Shown here in pieces: positions 1 to 4,936 of a stretch of DNA of 5,542 bases. Location of the stretch: NCBI GenBank assembly GCA_016788685.1, contig JAEUSS010000618.1, forward strand, positions 1-5,542, written 5' to 3'. Origin of the DNA: Prolixibacteraceae bacterium. GTDB taxonomy: Bacteria > Bacteroidota > Bacteroidia > Bacteroidales > Prolixibacteraceae. Within the stretch, counting starts at the first letter, position 1. The number at the start of each line of letters is the position of its first letter. A program made the translations under genes and the position numbers. The notes below the pieces were generated by a model. It made no database searches. It was not told the origin of the DNA and saw nothing but the letters and a program-made list of their open reading frames with translations.

Positions 1-523
1 GCTTTTCCTGCATCCGTTTCAACACCTCACGTCCGTTCCAGGCTGTGTCCACTCCCCCTGAAGTCAGTACCCGGGTAATTCCATCCACCTCATTCAATTC
101 CTGAAATGATTCGAAGATATCGGCAGAATAGTCGATCGCCTTGTGAAAAGTAACTTCCAGCGGCAAAGCCAGGTTGGCCAAACGCTTCGTATTCTCAACA
201 TCAATGGCCCCGTCTCTGGTAAGCAAACCAAACACCACTCCGGCCACACCCGACTGTTTAAAGAATTCAATTTCAGATTCCATCTGCCGGATTTCAGCTT
301 CAGAATAAACAAAGTCGCCACCCCGCGGACGAACCATTGCCATCACCGGTATCGACAGGTTTTGCACACATTGCATGGTTAGCTCAGCAGAAGGAGTTAA
401 ACCATCCTGATCAAGTGCCGAACAAAGCTCAATACGGTTTGCACCCCGCTGTTCAGCAGCCACCGCGTCTTCAAGTGTTTCGACACAAGCTTCGAAAATA
501 AGTGTTCCGGAATTAGTTGTCAT
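1..523 (-). CDS. cutC: CutC family protein (copper homeostasis), C-terminus cut by window edge
   Basis: N-terminal 174 residues of a CutC-family TIM-barrel protein; the family is usually around 240-250 residues, so about the last quarter lies beyond the left edge. Visible family motifs are EACVETLEDA near residues 11-20, GANRIELCSAL at 27-37, GLTPSAEL at 41-48, MVRPRGGDFVYS at 63-74, GVVFGLLTRDG at 95-104, LEVTFHKAID at 122-131 and LTSGGVDTA at 153-161. The start ATG (521-523) lies one base after the ogt stop codon, which points to co-transcription and coupled translation. A purine-rich GAGGAAA stretch lies too far upstream, inside ogt, to be a convincing ribosome site. CutC is traditionally linked to cytoplasmic copper tolerance, but part of the E. 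coli phenotype has been attributed to a small RNA at that locus, so the biochemical role is uncertain. The family assignment is firm; the function is not. Confidence 0.93.
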   Translation of the reverse strand, partial: MTTNSGTLIFEACVETLEDAVAAEQRGANRIELCSALDQDGLTPSAELTMQCVQNLSIPVMAMVRPRGGDFVYSEAEIRQMESEIEFFKQSGVAGVVFGLLTRDGAIDVENTKRLANLALPLEVTFHKAIDYSADIFESFQELNEVDGITRVLTSGGVDTAWNGREVLKRMQEK

Positions 524-524
524 A

Positions 525-1004
525 TTAAAAAAGTGTTTGTTTCCTCGGATTATATTTCATTTCATGTTCAAGCAATATCTTTTTTCGCCAAATGCCACCA
601 GCATATCCGGTGAGCTTGTTTCCGGCGCCAATCACCCGGTGACAGGGAATAATTACGGCAATCGGATTGCGCCCGTTGGCCGTACCAACAGCCCGAATAG
701 CTTTTGCATCGCCCAACCTGACGGCCAATTCCATATATGTGATTGTTTCGCCATAAGGAATCTTCAATAACTCGGCCCATACTCGTTGCTGAAATTCAGT
801 TCCTGCCGGCGAAAGCGGCAAGTCAAAATCCAAAGCGGCTCCGGAAAAATAGCCCGCAAGCTGTTCTTTACATTTTTCGAGCACATCACAAGGGGCTTGT
901 TCCTGAATATCATTTTCAGAAAACAGTATTTCAGTAACCGACAGGCCGTCAGATTTCAAAATCAGAAAACCTAAATGACTCGCAAATGACGATCGATATT
1001 CCAT
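525..1004 (-). CDS. ogt: Methylated-DNA--[protein]-cysteine S-methyltransferase
   Basis: A 159-residue suicide DNA-repair protein that would transfer the alkyl group from O6-alkylguanine (and O4-alkylthymine) in DNA to its own cysteine. The active-site motif IPCHRVIG is complete at residues 119-126, with acceptor Cys121. The helix-turn-helix DNA-binding part precedes it: FQQRVWAELLKIPYGETITY at 71-90, then RAVGTANGRNP at 104-114 with Arg104 as the likely arginine finger. The C-terminal LTGYAGGIWRKKILLEHE (131-148) is also typical. The N-terminal domain (1-65) is short and poorly conserved, as usual for Ogt. There is no Ada-type N-terminal Cys4 zinc domain, so it is a stand-alone repair enzyme and not a transcriptional Ada regulator. 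The ATG lies just after the hairpin that follows hydA, and the stop is one base from cutC. No Shine-Dalgarno sequence is visible. The name ogt is given by family; 'mgt' or 'ada-like' would be equivalent annotations. Confidence 0.95.
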   Translation of the reverse strand: MEYRSSFASHLGFLILKSDGLSVTEILFSENDIQEQAPCDVLEKCKEQLAGYFSGAALDFDLPLSPAGTEFQQRVWAELLKIPYGETITYMELAVRLGDAKAIRAVGTANGRNPIAVIIPCHRVIGAGNKLTGYAGGIWRKKILLEHEMKYNPRKQTLF

Positions 1005-1008
1005 TTTT

Positions 1009-1041
1009 CAAAAATACGAAAGTCCGGCCTTTGCCGGACTC
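1009..1041 (-). terminator. Rho-independent-type terminator behind hydA
   Basis: A perfect 8-bp GC-rich inverted repeat, AGTCCGGC (1021-1028) and GCCGGACT (1033-1040), is separated by a 4-base loop. Read on the minus strand it lies 4 bases after the hydA stop codon and is followed by a T-rich but interrupted tail (TTTCGTATTTTT). Position and structure fit the end of the hydCBA operon. On the plus strand the tail is only CTTTT, so function in that direction is doubtful. Because the tail is interrupted, partial read-through into ogt is possible. Confidence 0.72.
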
Positions 1042-1044
1042 TTT

Positions 1045-2835
1045 TCAATATCTTTCTCTGGCTAAATAATGAGTATGCAACAAACGATGCGATTTCTCAC
1101 TCATCGGGTAGTCCAGGAAGTCCTTATATATCTTAATGATTTCCGGATTTTGATGCGATTTACGCAATGCCATTGCCGCATCTTCGGCGTAGATGGCTTC
1201 TGCCCGTTTCCGCCGTATTTCCGGACTAGTCGGAATGGGCTGTCCTCCGCCCCCGAGGCAGCCTCCCGGGCAAGCCATAACCTCGACAAAATGATAGCCC
1301 GTTTCTCCTGAACGAATTGATTCCATGATTTTCTGCGCATTGATCAAACCGTGAGCCACAGCACATTTCAGCTCAATTCCATCCAGGAATGCCCATTCTT
1401 CCAGCGGGTTCTCAATTTTAACGGTGATCTCCCTCACCCCTTCCATTCCGCGAACCGGAACAATGTCCAGATTTTCAAACGGAACATCACGACCGGTAAC
1501 CAACTCGTAAACAGTGCGCAGTGCAGCTTCCATAACACCGCCGGTGGCTCCAAAGATAACCCCGGCTCCGGTTGATTCGCCCATCAGGCGGTCGAAATGC
1601 ATGTCTTCGAGTTTCTGGAAGTCGAGCCCTGCTTGTTTAATCATGATGGCCAATTCGCGGGTAGTCAGTACATAATCCACATCGCGATAGCCGCTGTCGT
1701 GCATTTCCGGCCGGTTGGCTTCAAACTTTTTTGCCGTGCAAGGCATAACCGACACCGAAACAATCGTCTCCGGATCGAGGTTACGGGCTTTGGCGTAATA
1801 GGTCTTGGCCAGAACTCCAAACATCTGCTGCGGCGACTTACAGGTTGAAAGATGATCAAGGTATTCGGGAAACAAATGCTCGATGTACTTGATCCATCCC
1901 GGCGAACAGGAAGTCAGCATCGGAAGTTTGCACTCCGGGTTATTGTCAACCAAAACGCTCTTCAGCCTTGAAAGCAACTCAGTTCCTTCCTCCATGATGG
2001 TCAGATCGGCTGTAAAATCAGTATCCATCACCGCATCAAAACCCAACCGTTTTAAAGCGGCCACCATTTTGCCGGTAACCCGCGCTCCGGGACCGAACCC
2101 CAGCTCTTCGCCCAGTCCGATCCGAACTGCAGGCGCTGTTTGCACCACAACGTGTTTGGTTTTGTCCGAAATTGCATCCCACACTTTTTCAATGTAATTT
2201 TTCTCGACCAACGCTCCGGTAGGACAATGATTGATGCACTGACCACAAGTAGAACAAACCACATTGTTGATCGGCTTTTCAAAGAAGGTGGTTATCTTCA
2301 TCTCATCGCCTTTATAGGCAACAGTCAATGCGTTGATCCCCTGCAATTCGGCGCAGGTTCTCACACAGCGTTGGCAGCGGATACACTTACTGTCATCTTT
2401 TATAATCGACGGAGAATATTTATCGATGCTGTAATTCATGAAAAGCACCAACCGGATGAAATCCTGCTTCAGAATTTTATAATCCGATGCCAGCTTTTGC
2501 AATTCACAGCTCCCGTTTTTAAAGCAACTGGTGCAATCAGCATTGTGTTCGGACAACAAAAGTTCGATAATCTGTTTCCTGGAATTGAGTACATTCAGTG
2601 AATTGGTAAAAATCTCCATTTCCTCTTCACAAGGCGTGGCACAGGCTGCAGCTAGGCGTTTTTGCCCGGCGATTTCGACGACACAAACGCGGCAGTTTCC
2701 GGCGATACACAGGTCTTTGTGGTAGCACAGCGTCGGGATAATCACTCCTGCCTGGCGAGCCGCATCCAGGATTGTTGTTCCCGGTTCAACCGTCACAAAA
2801 ATCCCGTTAATACTTAGTTTTATTTTCTTAGCCAT
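1045..2835 (-). CDS. hydA: [FeFe]-hydrogenase catalytic subunit HydA, NAD-linked multimeric type
   Basis: A 596-residue cytoplasmic catalytic subunit for reversible H2 formation from protons. Domains in order: an N-terminal [2Fe-2S] ferredoxin-like domain (1-75) with Cys37, 48, 51 and 65; a NuoG-like His-Cys [4Fe-4S] site with His97, Cys101, 104 and 110; a two-cluster ferredoxin domain with Cys151/154/157/161 and Cys194/197/200/204; the H-cluster domain (about 230-535); and the small-subunit-like C-terminal domain (about 538-594, ending near HRLLHTHY). H-cluster motifs are L1 TSCSPGW (308-314), L2 MPCTAKKFE (364-372) and L3 EVMACPGGCLGGGGQP (518-533), with Cys365, 522 and 526 as expected ligands. 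L1 has Ser311 where monomeric clostridial enzymes have a second Cys. No twin-arginine or Sec signal is present, and there is no extra C-terminal [2Fe-2S] domain as found in some Thermotoga-type HydA. It is the last gene of the operon, 19 bases after hydB, with only a weak ribosome site. Activity needs HydEFG maturases encoded elsewhere. Confidence 0.97.
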   Translation of the reverse strand: MAKKIKLSINGIFVTVEPGTTILDAARQAGVIIPTLCYHKDLCIAGNCRVCVVEIAGQKRLAAACATPCEEEMEIFTNSLNVLNSRKQIIELLLSEHNADCTSCFKNGSCELQKLASDYKILKQDFIRLVLFMNYSIDKYSPSIIKDDSKCIRCQRCVRTCAELQGINALTVAYKGDEMKITTFFEKPINNVVCSTCGQCINHCPTGALVEKNYIEKVWDAISDKTKHVVVQTAPAVRIGLGEELGFGPGARVTGKMVAALKRLGFDAVMDTDFTADLTIMEEGTELLSRLKSVLVDNNPECKLPMLTSCSPGWIKYIEHLFPEYLDHLSTCKSPQQMFGVLAKTYYAKARNLDPETIVSVSVMPCTAKKFEANRPEMHDSGYRDVDYVLTTRELAIMIKQAGLDFQKLEDMHFDRLMGESTGAGVIFGATGGVMEAALRTVYELVTGRDVPFENLDIVPVRGMEGVREITVKIENPLEEWAFLDGIELKCAVAHGLINAQKIMESIRSGETGYHFVEVMACPGGCLGGGGQPIPTSPEIRRKRAEAIYAEDAAMALRKSHQNPEIIKIYKDFLDYPMSEKSHRLLHTHYLARERY

Positions 2836-2854
2836 CGTAGCTCTGTTTTCCGGA

Positions 2855-4039
2855 TTAATAAATCATTTCTTCCCTGAAGTTTTCAACGATTGATGAGAAC
2901 GAATTGGCCACCGATTGCCCAAGCCCGCATTTGGCCGTCAATTTCATTGTTTCGGTCAGGCGCAGTAATTTGTCGAGGTAACGTGCATTTTTTTCGCCAC
3001 GCTTAACCGCTTTGATCCCCATCAGCAACTGCTGGCAGCCCACCCGGCAAGGCGTACACTGCCCGCAGGATTCCTCTCGGAAAAATTCGAGGTAGTTATC
3101 CAAAACGTTGAACATGGAACGGGAACTGTTAAAAAGCATCATCGACCCCCCGGTTGGTAATGAAATTCCGGTCAGTTTTCCCTGAAACCCGATGGCGGTT
3201 TCTGCAAATCGTTTTCGCGGAACCAAAAAACCCGAAGCTCCGCCTACCTGAACAGCCTTCGTATCGCCATCTCCAAACTCCTCAACAAAATCTGCCAGGC
3301 TCATTCCCAACTCAAGCTCGTAAATTCCGGGTTTAGGCGTATCACCCGAAACTGAAAACAATTTCGAACCGCGCGAATACTGGACGCCCAGATCGTAAAA
3401 GCGTTTGGCACCGTATTTAAATATGGTGTAAGTATGAGCCAGTGTCTCCACATTATTAATTACCGTTGGTTTATTCATGTAGCCCGAGTTGGAAGGAAAC
3501 GGAGGTTTATTTCGGGGTTCCCCGCGCTTGCCTTCCATCGATTCGATAAGTGCAGTTTCTTCGCCGCAAATGTATGCCCCGCTTCCCATGAAAATGTGTA
3601 TCCTGAAATCGAGTTTTATTTCATCGCAATAATATTCGAACTCGCGGATAGCCTTATTCAGCTCGGGAAGTAAGAAGAGATATTCGCCGCGCAAATAAAT
3701 ATATCCGTCCTTTGCACCAATCACATAACCACAAACGGCCATTGCAGTCAACACTTTAAACGGAACCATCGTCAGGATTTCGCGATCTTTGAACGTTCCC
3801 GGTTCGCCTTCATCGGCATTACAAATCACGTATTTTGTTGGTTCGTCAACTTCTGCGGCAAGCTTCCATTTTAATCCTGTAGGAAACCCGGCCCCACCTC
3901 TCCCCTTCAGTTCCGAACTGATCAGCTCATTAATCAGCTCCGTAGCAGAACAACTGATGCTTTTATTTAAAACATCTTCCCAATCGTTTTCGTTTTTGAA
4001 AATGAAATCGGCGCGTTTTAACTGGTAACTGATCGTCAT
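2855..4039 (-). CDS. hydB: NuoF-like FMN/NADH-binding hydrogenase subunit HydB, short form
   Basis: A 394-residue diaphorase subunit homologous to complex I NuoF; it would bind FMN and NAD(H) and pass electrons toward HydA. The glycine-rich FMN/NADH region includes GRGGAGFPTGLKW (46-58), NADEGEPGTFKDR (74-86), YLRGEY (115-120), GSGAYICGEETALI (152-165) and NNVETL (195-200). An SLBB-like segment lies around 225-275. The [4Fe-4S] (N3-type) site is ESCGQCTPCR with Cys325, 328 and 331, completed by Cys371. The protein ends just after this domain (NFREEMIY), as NuoF does. Long HydB proteins of electron-bifurcating hydrogenases, roughly 600 residues, add an N-terminal thioredoxin-like [2Fe-2S] domain and a C-terminal two-cluster ferredoxin domain. 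Both are absent here, and the 13- and 19-base flanking gaps leave no room for lost pieces. It could be annotated as NuoF, but the adjacent HydA and the lack of other nuo genes make HydB the better name. Start chosen by a perfect AGGAGG five bases upstream. Confidence 0.93.
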   Translation of the reverse strand: MTISYQLKRADFIFKNENDWEDVLNKSISCSATELINELISSELKGRGGAGFPTGLKWKLAAEVDEPTKYVICNADEGEPGTFKDREILTMVPFKVLTAMAVCGYVIGAKDGYIYLRGEYLFLLPELNKAIREFEYYCDEIKLDFRIHIFMGSGAYICGEETALIESMEGKRGEPRNKPPFPSNSGYMNKPTVINNVETLAHTYTIFKYGAKRFYDLGVQYSRGSKLFSVSGDTPKPGIYELELGMSLADFVEEFGDGDTKAVQVGGASGFLVPRKRFAETAIGFQGKLTGISLPTGGSMMLFNSSRSMFNVLDNYLEFFREESCGQCTPCRVGCQQLLMGIKAVKRGEKNARYLDKLLRLTETMKLTAKCGLGQSVANSFSSIVENFREEMIY

Positions 4040-4044
4040 ATAGG

Positions 4045-4050
4045 CCTCCT
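4045..4050 (-). promoter_or_regulatory. Shine-Dalgarno sequence of hydB
   Basis: A perfect AGGAGG lies five bases before the hydB ATG, inside the 13-base gap after the hydC stop. It fixes the hydB start. None of the other starts visible in the window has a comparable site. Confidence 0.78.
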
Positions 4051-4052
4051 TT

Positions 4053-4517
4053 TCACTTTTTCAGGTAAGAACTTAAAATTTCGCGTACCTTTTCCGGGGT
4101 CAGGTCGGTAAAAACCTCGTTATTTACCAGCATAGCAGGCGCTTTATGGCAAAACCCGAGGCAATTGGTTTGCAACAGCGAAAAAGTTCCGTCGGAAGTC
4201 GTTTCGCCGACACTGATTTTCAGCATGTCTTCAATGGCCAGCAGAACCTGATTTTTTCCTTTCATGGAACAGGTGATGGTTTTACAAATCCGAATAATGT
4301 ATTTGCCCATTTTCTTATGCTCCAGAAATGAATAAAACGTTGCAGTCCCGTACACTTCGGATGCCGGCAAACCAAGCTCCCTGGCAATTTCAATCATTGA
4401 AAACTCAGACAGGTATTTTTCCTGCTCAACAACGCCCTGAAGAATGGGCAGCAGGTTATGCCTTTCACGCCCGTGCTGATCTGCCAGATTTTTGATCAAT
4501 TCAGAAACAGGATTCAT
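4053..4517 (-). CDS. hydC: NuoE-like [2Fe-2S] hydrogenase subunit HydC
   Basis: A 154-residue thioredoxin-like [2Fe-2S] protein of the NuoE / 24-kDa complex I subunit family. The N-terminal helical part contains LPILQGVVEQEKYL (23-36) and the characteristic VYGTATFYSFL (55-65). The cluster ligands follow the family spacing: Cys78 and Cys83 (CKTITC), then Cys119 and Cys123 (CLGFC). Length is normal for the family. In trimeric hydrogenases this subunit pairs with HydB near the FMN. It is the first gene of the operon, followed 13 bases later by hydB. The ATG was chosen because it precedes the usual short N-terminal helix (MNPVSELIKNLADQHG) and no plausible start lies further upstream in frame; no Shine-Dalgarno sequence is visible before it. 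The assignment to a hydrogenase and not to complex I rests on the neighbouring hydA. Confidence 0.94.
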   Translation of the reverse strand: MNPVSELIKNLADQHGRERHNLLPILQGVVEQEKYLSEFSMIEIARELGLPASEVYGTATFYSFLEHKKMGKYIIRICKTITCSMKGKNQVLLAIEDMLKISVGETTSDGTFSLLQTNCLGFCHKAPAMLVNNEVFTDLTPEKVREILSSYLKK

Positions 4518-4660
4518 GAGGACAACAGATTTGGTTCGTTGAATATCCTGATATTTCTATAGAAACGAAACCATTCCTTTAAAGCGGCCGCTTCCGGAAG
4601 CACGAGCCGGCAGAAATGAGTTGGTTGATGAAATTGATGCCGCAACAGCAGCGGGGGCAT
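4514..4660 (-). CDS. Possible 48-residue leader ORF overlapping the hydC start (doubtful)
   Basis: An ATG at 4658-4660 opens a 48-codon frame whose TGA overlaps the hydC ATG as ATGA, the arrangement typical of translational coupling. The protein is rich in Leu, His, Pro and Phe, resembles no family I recognise, and has no ribosome site. The GC-rich stretch it crosses is palindrome-containing, so its openness may be chance. It is recorded because of the overlap only. Confidence 0.15.
   Translation of the reverse strand: MPPLLLRHQFHQPTHFCRLVLPEAAALKEWFRFYRNIRIFNEPNLLSS
4542..4555. promoter_or_regulatory. Short inverted repeat upstream of hydC, possible operator
   Basis: AATATC and GATATT form a perfect 6-bp inverted repeat with a CT spacer. 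It is centred about 31 bases before the hydC start, a position where a regulator or short mRNA hairpin could act. AT-rich and short, so chance is a real alternative. It does not match a regulator consensus I can name. Confidence 0.25.
4582..4601. repeat. Two overlapping 12-bp perfect palindromes
   Basis: AAGCGGCCGCTT (4582-4593) and GCTTCCGGAAGC (4590-4601) are both perfect 12-bp palindromes sharing four bases. CTTTAAAG (4577-4584) adds a third, shorter one at the left. The cluster is GC-rich within a mostly AT-rich gap, 65-84 bases upstream of hydC. It could be a protein-binding site or a local RNA structure; no known consensus is recognised. Confidence 0.4.
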
Positions 4661-4720
4661 TTGATTAAACAATGTATTTCCTAATCAGGAAAGAGGTTTT
4701 TCAGGAAGAAGTCAAGCTCT

Positions 4721-4732
4721 TATAAATTTATA
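4721..4732. promoter_or_regulatory. AT-rich 12-bp palindrome, possible operator or promoter element
   Basis: TATAAATTTATA is a perfect 12-bp palindrome about 205 bases upstream of hydC. Such AT-only palindromes arise by chance fairly often. It may also serve as a promoter -10-like element or a regulator site. Confidence 0.2.
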
Positions 4733-4871
4733 CAAGCAGAAAGAGATAAACTATGTAATTAGTTCAGAAAAACACAATATAAATCTGTTTTTCAACATGT
4801 TTACCTGTCAAGAAAAGAAGATAATCATAAATACCACTCCGACTTTTGAATATTTAATTGCCGCTCCGAAC

Positions 4872-4914
4872 AAAAAAAACTCATTTCGCGGAGTTACTTC
4901 TGCAAAATGAGTTT
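4872..4914 (-). terminator. Strong Rho-independent terminator behind the esterase gene
   Basis: A perfect 10-bp inverted repeat pairs AAACTCATTT (4877-4886) with AAATGAGTTT (4905-4914). The 18-base interior has further partial pairing (GC at 4888-4889 with GC at 4902-4903, and GA at 4891-4892 with TC at 4899-4900). On the minus strand the stem runs straight into an eight-T run (4879-4872). It starts 22 bases after the esterase stop and insulates the hyd operon from it. Confidence 0.88.
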
Positions 4915-4936
4915 ACTGCGATACAAAGCGTAATTT

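Larger units (their letters stand above)
4518..4871. other. Intergenic leader region of the hydCBA operon
   Basis: This stretch of 354 bases holds no recognised gene. It should contain the hydCBA promoter, since a terminator closes the gene upstream. The distal part (about 4661-4871) is AT-rich. The proximal part (about 4580-4660) is distinctly GC-richer. I found no exact Bacteroidota-type TAnnTTTG promoter element on the minus strand. A TTGACA (4806-4811) is present but has no well-spaced -10 partner. Short palindromes are listed separately. On the plus strand, 4552-4668 is open with a coding-like end (NELVDEIDAATAAGAFD, then stop) but no start codon; it may be a gene remnant. Confidence 0.6.

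Noticed and set aside
94..382. Short open frames on both strands at the left end
   Set aside because: They are shadows of cutC, whose minus-strand frame runs unbroken from 523 to the window edge with family motifs throughout.
2140..2601. A 153-codon open frame on the plus strand
   Set aside because: It lies fully antisense to the cluster-binding domains of hydA, whose motifs are intact on the minus strand; the plus-strand product has no recognisable domain.
4584..4591. GCGGCCGC (a NotI site) as a possible cloning or assembly scar
   Set aside because: The flanks show no vector or adapter sequence, and the site is part of a longer natural-looking palindrome chain.
4806..4811. TTGACA as a sigma-70 -35 box for hydCBA
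   Set aside because: The nearest TATATT lies 24 bases downstream, outside normal spacing, and this lineage likely uses a different promoter consensus.
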